A stretch of 64,000 bases of DNA from contig NZ_CP064781.1 of NCBI RefSeq assembly GCF_016858125.1, positions 3,047,501 to 3,111,500 on the forward strand. The letters are read 5' to 3'. Position 1 is the stretch's first letter. Each line of letters begins with the position of its first letter. A program made the translations under genes and the position numbers. This stretch comes from Azospira restricta (GTDB taxonomy: Bacteria > Pseudomonadota > Gammaproteobacteria > Burkholderiales > Rhodocyclaceae). Under the pieces are notes generated by a model. The model was not told the origin of the DNA. It did no database searches and saw only the letters and a program-made list of their open reading frames with translations. Below, in pieces: positions 27,741 to 38,734 of this stretch.

Positions 27741-28879
27741 TGGACTTCCAGCGCCATCACGGTGCCGCCCCAGGTCTGCAGCACGAAGCGGTTGTCGACC
27801 ACGCGCAGCGGCGCCGTCACCGGCGTGCCGTCGGTATTCACGCGGGCGACGAAGGCGCCGTCCTCGCGGCTGAGAAAATGGACGACGCCCTTGACGTCGG
27901 CGACCGCGACCAGGCGGCCGCGCGCGGCCGGCGCGGTGAGCTGGCGATGCGCGAGCTTGTCCTGCTTCCAGATGCTGGCGCCGCTGGCGAGGTCGAGCGC
28001 ATGCACCGCCCCCTTGTCGTCGGCGACGTAGACATAGCGGCTGTCGGCGGCCAGGCCGGCAGCGCTCGACATGTCGCGCGCCCAGGCCAGATTGCCGGTA
28101 TTCAGGTCGAAACAGGCGACCCGTCCCTGGTAGGCAACGGCGCAGATCATGCGGCCGGCAAGGATCGGCGCGCTGGTGATGTCGGCGACGCGGTCGAGTT
28201 CGGTGGTGCCCTTCGGCAGCGCCACCGTGCCTTCCCAGGCCGAGGCGCCGTTGTTGGTCGTGACTGCCAGCAGCTTGCCGCCGGGGAAGCCGGCGAAGAC
28301 GTAGCTGCCGTCGACCAGCGGCGCGGCGAAGGTGCGCAACGACAGCGGCGGCGTCTGCCGCTGGTACACCCACTTGCGCTTGCCGTCGGCGACGTCGAAG
28401 GCGTAGAGGCGGTTGTCGCCGCTGCGCACGACGACCAGCGCGGCGTCGACCGCCGGCGCCGCCAGCACCTCGCTGGACACCTTGGCCCGCCAAATTTCCT
28501 TGCCGTCGGCAGCGTCGAGAAGCAGCACGTCGCCCTTCGCCGAGCCGACGACGACGCGCCGGCCGTCGCTGCCGACGCCGCCGGACAACGGCACGCCGAC
28601 GTTGACCTTCCAGCGGACGACGCCGTCCTCGATGCGCAGCACGTCGCCCTTGGCGCCGGCGACGAAGATCGCGTTGCCCGATACCGCCGGCGTGAACACG
28701 TAGTTCTCGCCCTTGCCGGCATTCTCCTTCCAGACGACGCGCACCTCGGCCGCGGACGGAATCGGCGGCAGCTCGGCCATCTTCGGCGCCGACGAGGCGA
28801 ACGGGTTGAGGCTGTCGAGACTCGAGCAGCCGGCCGCCAGCACCGCGGCGGCGAGGATCAGTAGCGGGCGCAGGCTCAC
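27737..28879 (-). CDS. bamB: Outer-membrane assembly lipoprotein BamB
   Basis: 380 residues from a GTG start. A lipoprotein signal ends LAAGC, so Cys18 would be acylated. An eight-bladed beta-propeller of PQQ-like repeats follows, seen as recurring SG.V..GR.VVGS.KG and G...W...... elements. BamB is an accessory of the BamA outer-membrane protein insertase. Overlaps yfgM upstream and der downstream, each by GTGA, so all three are translationally coupled. The order yfgM-bamB-der is also conserved in enterics. Confidence 0.93.
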   Translation of the reverse strand: MSLRPLLILAAAVLAAGCSSLDSLNPFASSAPKMAELPPIPSAAEVRVVWKENAGKGENYVFTPAVSGNAIFVAGAKGDVLRIEDGVVRWKVNVGVPLSGGVGSDGRRVVVGSAKGDVLLLDAADGKEIWRAKVSSEVLAAPAVDAALVVVRSGDNRLYAFDVADGKRKWVYQRQTPPLSLRTFAAPLVDGSYVFAGFPGGKLLAVTTNNGASAWEGTVALPKGTTELDRVADITSAPILAGRMICAVAYQGRVACFDLNTGNLAWARDMSSAAGLAADSRYVYVADDKGAVHALDLASGASIWKQDKLAHRQLTAPAARGRLVAVADVKGVVHFLSREDGAFVARVNTDGTPVTAPLRVVDNRFVLQTWGGTVMALEVQ

Positions 28880-29559
28880 TTCGTCTCCCCGAGCGAATCG
28901 AGCTTCTGCTGCAGCATCTCGCGGTACGGCGCATTCGCCTCCTTCGCCTGCAGCGTGCTGCGCGCCTTGCCGTCCTTGGCGGCGTTCTCCAGCGCCGCGA
29001 GCGCACCGCGGTAGGCGGCGGCGGCCTCGGCCTTCTTGCCCTGGGCGGCGAGGACGTCGCCGCGCAGCTCGCCAAAGCGCGTCTCGAAGCTCGCGCCGTG
29101 GCCGGCGGCGAGCACCTTCAGCGCCTCGTCGTAGGCCTGCTCGTCGAGCAGCAGCGCGGCCAGCCGCAGGCGGCCGATATCCTTCAGCTCGTCCTTGCCG
29201 TTCTCGGCGACCCAGGCCAGCTGCGCCTTCGCGCTCTTCGCGTCGCCCGCCTCGAACAGTGTCTTCGCCGCGGTCAGCGCGCCGAGCGGCGCGTAGGTGG
29301 TGCCGCCGAACTTCTCGACCAGCTCGCCGGCGGCGGTCTTGGTCTTCTGCGTATCCCTTTCCAGCGCCGCGCGCTGCAGCACGCCATAGACCGCCGACGC
29401 CTGCGTCGCCTGGTTGCGTTGATACCAGTTCCAGCCCTGCCAGGCGAGGACGCCGAGCGCCGCCGCGGCGACGATGCCGGTCACCAGATTGCCGTACTGC
29501 TTCCACCAGGCCTTGAGTTCGGCCAGCTGTTCCTGTTCTTCCAGATCGTAGGCAGCCAT
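28876..29559 (-). CDS. yfgM: YfgM/AncA-type TPR membrane protein
   Basis: 227 residues. A short cytosolic N-terminus ([12 protein letters not shown]), one membrane helix (about 25-43) and a periplasmic TPR-like helical region. In E. coli YfgM associates with the SecYEG-PpiD chaperone site. Ends with the GTGA overlap into bamB. Length slightly exceeds the E. coli protein (206). hisS ends directly next to its start (adjacent bases). Confidence 0.88.
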   Translation of the reverse strand: MAAYDLEEQEQLAELKAWWKQYGNLVTGIVAAAALGVLAWQGWNWYQRNQATQASAVYGVLQRAALERDTQKTKTAAGELVEKFGGTTYAPLGALTAAKTLFEAGDAKSAKAQLAWVAENGKDELKDIGRLRLAALLLDEQAYDEALKVLAAGHGASFETRFGELRGDVLAAQGKKAEAAAAYRGALAALENAAKDGKARSTLQAKEANAPYREMLQQKLDSLGETK

Positions 29560-30860
29560 TTACGCTTCTTCCTTTTCGTTCTCGTCTTGCCAGTCCAGCA
29601 TCGCATCCATGATCGCCGCCGCCAGCTGGTCGGCCGGCACGCGCTTCTGCCCGTCGCCCGCCTCGCGCAGCGGCTTCAGGCTGACCTCGTTGGCCGCCGC
29701 CTCGTCGTCGCCGATGATAACGGCAAAGGCGGCGCCGGAGCCGTCGGCCTTCTTCATCTGCGACTTGAACGAGCCGCCGCCGCAATGCAGCACGACGTCG
29801 ATGCCGTTGTCGCGCAGCCCTTCGGCGACGCGGAAGGCCATCCGCGACGCGGCCTCGCCGGCATGCACGACATAGACGTCGGTGCCGCGCTTCGCCGGCT
29901 CGCCGCCGCTGTCCTTGATCAGCGCGATCAGGCGCTCGACGCCCATGGCGAAGCCGCAGGCCGGCGCCGCCTTGCCGCCGAGCTGGCCGACCAGGCCGTC
30001 GTAGCGGCCGCCGGCGCAGACGGTGCCCTGCGCGCCGAGGCGGTCGGTGACCCACTCGAAGACGGTCAGGTTGTAGTAGTCGAGACCGCGCACCAGGCGC
30101 GGGTTGATTTCGTACGGCAGGCCGGCGTCCTTGAGGATGCGCTGCACGGCGTTGAAGTGTTCGAGCGAGGCCTCGCCGAGGTAGTCGATCAGCTTCGGCG
30201 CGCCGCCGATCATCTCCTGCATCGCCGGGTTCTTCGAGTCGAGGATGCGCAGCGGGTTGCTGTACAGGCGGCGCTTGGCGTCCTCGTCGAGCAGGTCCTT
30301 GCGTTCCTCGAAGTAGGCGATCAGGTCGGCGCGGTGCCGCGCGCGCTCGTCCGGCTGGCCGAGGGTGTTCAGCTGCAGCGTGATGCCTTCCAGCCCGAGG
30401 TCGTCCCACAGGCGGGCGCCCATCAGGATCATCTCGGCGTCGATGTCCGGGCCGGCGAAGCCGAGCGCCTCGACGCCGACCTGGTGGAACTGGCGATAGC
30501 GCCCCTTCTGCGGCCGCTCGTGGCGGAACATCTGGCCCAGGTAGTAGAGACGCTGCGGCTGCTGCGCGATCAGGTTGTGCTGGATCACCGCGCGCACGCA
30601 GCCGGCGGTGCCTTCCGGACGCAGCGTCAGCGGCTCGCCGTTGAGGCTGTCGACGAAGGAGTACATCTCCTTCTCGACGATGTCGGTCACTTCGCCGATG
30701 GCGCGCTTGAACAACGGCGTCGGCTCGACGATCGGCATGCGGATCGGCCGGTAGCCGTAGCTCTGCAGCCACGCGCGGACGGTGTCCTCGAACAGTTCCC
30801 AGAATTCGGCCTCGTCGGGGAGGATGTCGGGCATCCCCCGTACGGCCTGGATGTTGTTGC

Positions 30861-30864
<4 letters not shown>
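29560..30864 (-). CDS. hisS: Histidyl-tRNA synthetase
   Basis: 434 residues. Class II motifs: motif 2 in [20 protein letters not shown], the histidine A loop [13 protein letters not shown], and motif 3 in [14 protein letters not shown]. The C-terminal anticodon-binding domain starts about 335. Start ATG overlaps the ispG stop by four bases. Confidence 0.95.
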
Positions 30865-32096
<1,232 letters not shown>

Positions 32097-32121
32097 GCTT
32101 GCTTGCTTCTCTACTGGAACG

Positions 32122-33009
32122 TCATTCGACGGTGATGCGCGCCACGTCGTCCTTGCTGCGCGGCTGCAGCTCGACGTTGCGCCCCTGATAGGAGACCGTC
32201 ACGTGGGCGGCGTTGCCGACCACCAGCGAATACGGCGGCTGGCCGTCGACCTCGCGTTCGCTGCCCGCCGGGTTGAGCTGCGAGAAGATGATCTGTCCGC
32301 TGCGGTCGCGCACTTCGACCCACGACGGCTGCGCGAAGCGGAGCTTGAGCGCATTCGCGGAGACGGCCGCGGCGGCCGGCACTTCCTTCGCTGCGCTCTC
32401 GGCGGCGGCGGTCGCCAGCGCCGGCGGCGCCGCGACGGCTTCCTGCGCGGCGGCCGCGCCCGTCGGCGCAGCTGCAGCCACCGGCGCACTGCCGGCGTCG
32501 CCGGCGGGACCGCCGGGCGGGAACAGCGGCGCCGGTCCGGTCGCCGCCGGCGCTTCCTCCTTCGGCGCCGACTGCCACAGGTCGGGCGGCACGACGAAAT
32601 AGGCGACGACGGCGACCGCGACCAGCACGAAGCCGGCCAGCACCGCCGCGTAGTCGCGTTTCTGCGCCTGCCCGACCGGCGGCATCACCGCCGTGGCGTT
32701 CTGCGGCAGGTCGAGCCGCGGCGGCGTCGGCGCCGGCGCGTCGAGATCGGCCAGCAGCTCGTCGATGGGCAGCTGCGCGAAGCGCGCGTAATTGCGGACG
32801 AAGCCGCGGATGAAGGCGTGCCCCGGCAGGCCGGACCAGTTGCCCGTTTCCAGCGCCTCGATCTGCCGCGGCGACAGCTTCAGCGCCGCGGCGACGTCCG
32901 CCGCGCTCAGTCCCTTCGCCTCGCGTGCCGCGCGCAGGCGTTCGCCGACGCTGGGCTTCGCCGCGACGGCGACCTCCTCCACTTGCCCTTCCAGGCTGAT
33001 TTCGCTCAT
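32122..33009 (-). CDS. rodZ: RodZ-like cytoskeletal membrane protein
   Basis: 295 residues. Cytosolic helix-turn-helix (about 20-85, [21 protein letters not shown]), one membrane helix (about 120-140), a 75-residue Ala/Pro-rich periplasmic linker, and a C-terminal DUF4115 beta domain (about 215-293). RodZ links MreB to the cell-wall elongasome. Start overlaps the pilW stop by four bases. Confidence 0.88.
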   Translation of the reverse strand: MSEISLEGQVEEVAVAAKPSVGERLRAAREAKGLSAADVAAALKLSPRQIEALETGNWSGLPGHAFIRGFVRNYARFAQLPIDELLADLDAPAPTPPRLDLPQNATAVMPPVGQAQKRDYAAVLAGFVLVAVAVVAYFVVPPDLWQSAPKEEAPAATGPAPLFPPGGPAGDAGSAPVAAAAPTGAAAAQEAVAAPPALATAAAESAAKEVPAAAAVSANALKLRFAQPSWVEVRDRSGQIIFSQLNPAGSEREVDGQPPYSLVVGNAAHVTVSYQGRNVELQPRSKDDVARITVE

Positions 33010-33787
33010 TCGTAGTTTCCCTTGAGCAGTTCTTGATATTCCTTCGAGGTCGGGAACTTGCGCCGCAGCTGCGTGACGTAGCCGACTTCGGCATCGCGGT
33101 CGCCGACCTTGCGCTCGATGCGCGCACCGAGCCACAGCGCCTCGGCGTTCGGCTCGACCTTGCGCACCAGCTCGCCGATCTGCTTGCGCGCCTCGTCGAG
33201 GCGGCCGGTGCGGTAGTTCAGTTCGGCCAGGCGCAGCGTCGCCACCGGGCTGCCGCCGGAGAAGCGATAGGCCTTCTCCAGGTAGTCGGCGGCGAGCGGC
33301 AGGTCGCCCATGTTCATCGCGCACTGGCCGGCGTTCAGGTAGGCACGGTCCGGCGTCTGGTACAGCCGGTTGCGCAGCGCGCGCTCGAAATGCGGCATCG
33401 CTTCCTTGCCGCGGTTGTTCTGGCACAGGAACCAGCCGTAGTTGTTGGCGATCTCCGGGTCATCCGGCGCGTAGCGCAGCGCATCGCGGAAATTGTCGTC
33501 GGCGTGGTTGGGTTCCTTCAGGAAGTGGTGCACCAGTGCCCGCATGCTGTAGGCCGGGGCGTAGGTCGGATCGATGTAGATGGCGACGGTCAGCTCCTCC
33601 ATCGCCACCGGGATGTTGCCGTCCTGGAAGTAGAGCGCGCCCAGTTCGGTATGCACCTTCGCCCGGCTGCGCGGGTCCTTCGCCGTCGCCTCCGGGTTGC
33701 CGCCGCCCTGCTGTGCCAGCGCGGCGGGCGGCAGCAGGAAGGAGATGGCGGCGGCCAGCGCGAGCGAGAAACGGACAACGGAAGCAA

Positions 33788-33791
<4 letters not shown>
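33006..33791 (-). CDS. pilW: Type IV pilus biogenesis/stability TPR protein PilW (PilF)
   Basis: 261 residues. A signal peptide (cleavage near ALA-QQ) precedes about five TPR units (motifs such as [22 protein letters not shown]). The homologue in Pseudomonas is a lipoprotein pilotin for the PilQ secretin; here the signal has no lipobox Cys (PPAALAQQ), so the protein may be soluble in the periplasm or wrongly started. No other pilus genes are in the window. It shares four-base overlaps with rodZ and rlmN. Confidence 0.85.
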
Positions 33792-34882
<1,091 letters not shown>

Positions 34883-34910
34883 GCTGAGTTGCTGTGCTTC
34901 GTCTTTCGAC

Positions 34911-35339
34911 TCAGCGACCCGAATAGACGTTCATTTCCGGGAAGAAGAAGGCCACTTCCACCTTGGCGGTGTCCGGGCCGTCCGAACCGTGCACGGCGTT
35001 GGCGTCGATCGACTCGGCGAAGTCGGCGCGGATCGTGCCCGGCTCGGCCTTCTTCGGATCGGTGGCGCCCATCAGCTCGCGGTTCTTGGCGATCGCGTTG
35101 TCGCCTTCCAGCACCTGGATCATCACCGGGCCGGAGATCATGAAGGCCACCAGATCCTTGAAGAACGGGCGCTCCTTGTGCACGGCGTAGAACTGACCGG
35201 CTTCCTGCGGCGACAGCCAAGCCATCTTGGAAGCGACGATCTTCAGGCCGTTCGACTCGAAACGGGAGTAGATCTTGCCGATCACGTTCTTGGCGACAGC
35301 GTCCGGCTTGATGATCGAAAGGGTGCGTTCAATGGCCAT
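34911..35339 (-). CDS. ndk: Nucleoside-diphosphate kinase
   Basis: 142 residues, full length. The catalytic phospho-His is His117 in [19 protein letters not shown] opens the protein. It balances NTP pools. It is the first gene of the ndk-rlmN-pilW-rodZ-ispG-hisS-yfgM-bamB-der string. TAAAAT reads on the minus strand about 45 bp upstream (35385-35390), a possible -10. Confidence 0.96.
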   Translation of the reverse strand: MAIERTLSIIKPDAVAKNVIGKIYSRFESNGLKIVASKMAWLSPQEAGQFYAVHKERPFFKDLVAFMISGPVMIQVLEGDNAIAKNRELMGATDPKKAEPGTIRADFAESIDANAVHGSDGPDTAKVEVAFFFPEMNVYSGR

Positions 35340-35422
35340 TCTAAAGCTCCAAAATACAATGGTTTAGTGAGATGAAACGGGCGATTTTAGCAGTTTTCAA
35401 GGCTTTCTTTTGCTCCGCCAAG

Positions 35423-35455
35423 AAAAAAGCGCGCCGGGGTTGCCCTCCGGCGCGC
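35423..35455 (-). terminator. Terminator of the dctPQM operon
   Basis: GCGCGCCGG / CCGGCGCGC stem with a 9-nt loop, followed on the minus strand by six Ts (A-run at 35423-35428). Lies 28 bp beyond the dctM stop. Confidence 0.85.
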
Positions 35456-35482
35456 TCAGGAACGCAAGCTAGTACCCGGTCG

Positions 35483-36766
35483 TCACATCATGCCGAGCGC
35501 GCGCGGCAGCCACAACGACATCGTCGGCCAGTAGGTGACGAGCACGAGGAAGCCGAGCATCGACAGCAGCCACGGCCAGACGGCGACGGTCAGCTCGGTG
35601 ATGCCCATCTTGGTGATGCCGGAGGCGACGTAGAGGTTGAGGCCGACCGGCGGGTGGCACATGCCGACTTCCATGTTCACCACCATGATGATGCCGAAAT
35701 GCACCGGATCGATGCCCAGCTTCATCGCCACCGGGAACAGGATCGGCGCGAAGATCAGCACGATCGACGACGGCTCCATGAAGTTGCCGGCGAGCAGCAG
35801 GATGATGTTCACCGCCAGCAGGAAGGTGATCACCCCCAGGCCGTGGCCCAGCATCCAGTCGGCCAGCGCCTGCGGGATGTTCTCGTTGGTCATGATGAAC
35901 GAGAAGAGCACGGCGTTGGTGATGATGTAGAGCAGCATCGCCGACATGTTGGCCGAGTTCAGCAGCACCTTCGGTACGTCCTTCAGGCCCATGTCCTTGT
36001 AGATGAACACGGCGACGACGAAGGCATAGACGGCGCTCATCGCGGCGGCCTCGGTCGGCGTGAACATGCCGGAGTAGATGCCGCCCATCACCACGACGAT
36101 CAGGAATAGGCCCCAGGCCGACTTGCGGAAGGCGTCCAGACGCTCCTTCCACGACGCCTTCGGCTGGCGCGGGTAGTTGAACTTCTTGGCGCGATACCAG
36201 GTGACGCCGCCCAGCGTCGCCGCCAGCAGCAGGCCGGGGATGACGCCGGCCATGAACAGCGCGCCGACCGAGGTGTTGGTCGCCACCGAGTACATGACCA
36301 TCACGATCGACGGCGGGATCAGGATGCCGAGCGCGCCCGAGGTCGAGATGACGCCGGCGCCGAACTTGTTCGGGAAGCCCGCCTTGACCATCGCCGGCAG
36401 CAGGATCGAACCGATCGCGACGACGGTCGCCGGCGACGAGCCGGAGACCGCGGCGAACAGCGCGCAGGCCAGCACGCCGGCGAGGCCGAGGCCGCCGTAC
36501 CAGTGGCCGACCATCGAGGTGGCGAAGTTGATCATCCGCTTCGCCACGCCGCCGTGCGTCAGGAAGTTGCCGGCGAGGATGAAGAACGGGATGGCCATGA
36601 TCTCGAACTTCTCGATGCCGGTGAACAGCTTCAGCGCGACCGATTCGAGCGGCACCTGCGTCATCGTGAACAGGAAGGTGAGCACGGTCAGGCCGAGCGA
36701 AATCGAGATCGGCATGCCGGTCAGCATCAGCACCGCCAGCAGGGAGAAAATCACGAGGGCGTTCAT
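35483..36766 (-). CDS. dctM: TRAP dicarboxylate transporter, large permease DctM
   Basis: 427 residues of nearly continuous hydrophobic helices (11-12). The family blocks ISTSGALGILIPPSIVMVMYS and CHPPVGLNLYV, the latter near the C-terminus, are clear. It forms the sodium-coupled translocation channel with DctQ. Start overlaps the dctQ stop (ATGA). Confidence 0.94.
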   Translation of the reverse strand: MNALVIFSLLAVLMLTGMPISISLGLTVLTFLFTMTQVPLESVALKLFTGIEKFEIMAIPFFILAGNFLTHGGVAKRMINFATSMVGHWYGGLGLAGVLACALFAAVSGSSPATVVAIGSILLPAMVKAGFPNKFGAGVISTSGALGILIPPSIVMVMYSVATNTSVGALFMAGVIPGLLLAATLGGVTWYRAKKFNYPRQPKASWKERLDAFRKSAWGLFLIVVVMGGIYSGMFTPTEAAAMSAVYAFVVAVFIYKDMGLKDVPKVLLNSANMSAMLLYIITNAVLFSFIMTNENIPQALADWMLGHGLGVITFLLAVNIILLLAGNFMEPSSIVLIFAPILFPVAMKLGIDPVHFGIIMVVNMEVGMCHPPVGLNLYVASGITKMGITELTVAVWPWLLSMLGFLVLVTYWPTMSLWLPRALGMM

Positions 36767-37533
36767 TGCTGATCTCCTTCCTTGCCGGGGGTACGGCGGT
36801 CGTCGCCGGCGCGGCGGTCGTCGCCGGCGCGGCGCTCGTCGCCGACGCGGCGCTCGCCGACCATGGTGTGCTTCAGGTCGTGCATGTGCAGGTTGTCGTC
36901 CATCGAATACGGGTTCAGGTTGACATCGGGCAGCGGCTTTTCCTCATCCAGCCCTTCGACATGGCCGTGATCGTGGTGCGGCAGTTCGCCGGTACGGATG
37001 AAGGCGACGCAGACCTGCAGGAAGCGGAAGCACATCAGCGACGAGCCGAGCGGGATCGCGCTATAGACGATCCAGGTCGGCCATTCGAGGTCGGGCGTGA
37101 TCGGCCCTTCGAAGAGGTCGCCCATCTCGAGGCCGAGGAATTTGAAGATCGCGTAGTGGGCACCGTTCTCCCAGACGAAGGTCGCGCCGAGCGCGGCGAT
37201 GACGCCGGTGAACAGCGCGCCGGCGAGCAGGCCGAAGACGATGAACTTGCCGCGCATCGCGTCGTCGAGGCGGTTGATCAGCACGTCGACGCCGACGTGG
37301 ATGCCGGTGCGCACGCCGTAGGCGGCGCCGAACTTGGCCATCCAGACGAACATGATGATGCACAGCTCCTGCGCCCAGCCGACGTTGAGGGTCAGCAGCC
37401 AGTCCTGCAGGCCGGGAATGTCCACGCCCGCGAGATAGCGGTGCATGACCGAGATGAAGATGATGATCGTCGCCGCTCCCATCAGGAAGGTGACGAGCAG
37501 CTCCTCGAGGTGATTGAGTGCCCTGTTAAGCAT
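36763..37533 (-). CDS. dctQ: TRAP transporter small permease DctQ with charged repeat tail
   Basis: 256 residues, longer than typical (160-220). Four membrane helices (about 12-30, 50-66, 98-120 and 155-178) form the normal domain. A cytosolic tail of ~75 residues follows: a His/Asp/Glu-rich part, then tandem GDxRRA repeats (residues 226-247, bases 36793-36858; an 18-bp unit repeated about 3.8 times). The tail has no counterpart I recognise in DctQ. It is tightly coupled to dctM. Confidence 0.9.
   Translation of the reverse strand: MLNRALNHLEELLVTFLMGAATIIIFISVMHRYLAGVDIPGLQDWLLTLNVGWAQELCIIMFVWMAKFGAAYGVRTGIHVGVDVLINRLDDAMRGKFIVFGLLAGALFTGVIAALGATFVWENGAHYAIFKFLGLEMGDLFEGPITPDLEWPTWIVYSAIPLGSSLMCFRFLQVCVAFIRTGELPHHDHGHVEGLDEEKPLPDVNLNPYSMDDNLHMHDLKHTMVGERRVGDERRAGDDRRAGDDRRTPGKEGDQQ
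36790..36858 (-). repeat. Tandem 18-bp coding repeat in dctQ
   Basis: About 3.8 in-frame copies encoding GERRV, GDERRA, GDDRRA, GDDRRT. Copies differ at one to three bases, so length can change without frameshift. Confidence 0.8.
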
Positions 37534-37548
37534 TGGTGTTCCCCCGAA

Positions 37549-37574
37549 TGCCCGGGCGCCACGGCGCCCGGGAT
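37549..37574 (-). promoter_or_regulatory. dctP-dctQ intercistronic hairpin
   Basis: CCCGGGCGCC (37551-37560) and GGCGCCCGGG (37563-37572) form a near-perfect palindrome extended by AAT/ATT. There is no T-run on the minus strand, so it looks like an mRNA-stabilising or partial-termination element that lets the binding protein be made in excess over the permeases. Confidence 0.6.
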
Positions 37575-37595
37575 TCTTCTTGTTGGATCAGGCGA

Positions 37596-38603
37596 TCAGA
37601 GCTTGGCCGGGTTGAAGCCGGTGGCCTTGTAGACGCTCTCGATCACTTCCTTGCCGATGCGGCCTTCCATCTTCTGGTGCACCGGCACCAGCGCCTTCTT
37701 GAAGGCGGCGCGCTCGTCCTTGGTCGGCACGTAGACGGCGGTCTTGCCCGACTTCTTCACCGCTTCCAGCGAGTTGTCGTTCTCGATCTTGGCGATCTGG
37801 TTGGCGTAGCGGGTCGCCTGCTCCATCGCGTCGTCGAGCTGCTTGCGCACGTCGGCCGGCAGGCCGTCCCAGAACTTCTTGTTCACGATCACCGCGTAGC
37901 CGAGGTAGCCGTGGTCGGTGATCGTCAGGTGCTTCTGCACCTCGTGCATCTTCTGCGTGTACAGGTTCGAGATCGGGTTCTCGGTGCCGTCCACGACGCC
38001 GGTCTGCAGCGCCTGGTACACCTCGGAGAAGGCCATCACCTGCGGCAGCGCGCCGAGCGCACGGACCTGCTCCTCGAGCACCTTCGACGACTGGATGCGC
38101 AGCTTCTTGCCCTTCAGGTCGGCCGGGGCCTTGATCGGGGTGTTCGCCGAGAACGACTTGAAGCCGTTGTCCCAGTAGGCGAGGCCGCGGATGCCCTTCG
38201 GCTCCAGCTTCGCCAGCAGCTGCTTGCCGACGTCGCCCGTGGTGACCTTGTGCAGGTCGTCGTAGTTGTCGAAGATGTACGGCAGGTCGAAGACCTCGAA
38301 TTCCTTGACGCCGAGCGGGCCGAACTTGGCCAGCGACGGGGCCAGCATCTGCACGGCGCCGAGCTGCAGCGCCTCCATCTCTTCCTTGTCCTTGTACAGC
38401 GTCGAGTTGGCGTAGACCTCGACCTTGACCTTGCCCTTGGTCAGCTCGTCGGCCTTCTTCGCGAAGTATTCGGCGGCCTTGCCCTTCGGCGTGTCGGCGG
38501 CGACGACGTGGCTGAACTTGATCACGATCGGCTGCTGCGCGAAGGCAGCGACCGAGAAGGCGCAAGCGGCCAGGCCGACCATCAGTTTCTTGGAAAATTT
38601 CAT
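37596..38603 (-). CDS. dctP: TRAP transporter solute-binding protein DctP
   Basis: 335 residues. Start is the ATG behind GGAGGAGATAACG; signal peptide cleaved near AFA-QQ (residue 22). DctP-type fold with IKFSHVVAADTPKGKAA, and the ligand-binding Arg region SSKVLEEQVRALGA followed by GTENPISNLYTQKMHEVQKHL. Close to C4-dicarboxylate (malate, succinate, fumarate) binders; exact ligand not provable. First gene of dctPQM; divergent from a DctS-like kinase. Confidence 0.92.
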   Translation of the reverse strand: MKFSKKLMVGLAACAFSVAAFAQQPIVIKFSHVVAADTPKGKAAEYFAKKADELTKGKVKVEVYANSTLYKDKEEMEALQLGAVQMLAPSLAKFGPLGVKEFEVFDLPYIFDNYDDLHKVTTGDVGKQLLAKLEPKGIRGLAYWDNGFKSFSANTPIKAPADLKGKKLRIQSSKVLEEQVRALGALPQVMAFSEVYQALQTGVVDGTENPISNLYTQKMHEVQKHLTITDHGYLGYAVIVNKKFWDGLPADVRKQLDDAMEQATRYANQIAKIENDNSLEAVKKSGKTAVYVPTKDERAAFKKALVPVHQKMEGRIGKEVIESVYKATGFNPAKL

Positions 38604-38654
38604 CGTTATCTCCTCCAGAAGGTGTTCAGGATCAGGCGGGACGGTTTCCCGACT

Positions 38655-38689
38655 GGGCGCAGTATCACAAATGGCCGGCAAGCGATTAA
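38655..38689 (-). promoter_or_regulatory. Candidate dctPQM promoter
   Basis: On the minus strand TTAATC (38684-38689), a 17-bp spacer and GATACT (38661-38666). The -35 is weak, as expected for an activated promoter; the palindrome at 38689-38706 is centred near -43. Confidence 0.4.
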
Positions 38690-38706
38690 TTGTGGATATC
38701 CACAAT
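38689..38706. promoter_or_regulatory. Perfect 18-bp palindromic operator between dctP and dctS
   Basis: ATTGTGGATATCCACAAT is a perfect palindrome. It lies 85 bp from the dctP start and 28 bp from the dctS start. The setting fits a dimeric regulator: DctR (encoded at 40731) or a GntR-type protein. Sequence seen directly; binding inferred. Confidence 0.65.
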
Positions 38707-38734
38707 CCGCCGGCGCGCGAACGCGAGGAGTAAG

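Noticed and set aside
36790-36858. Short tandem repeat considered as CRISPR
   Set aside because: Units are contiguous 18-bp coding repeats with no spacers.
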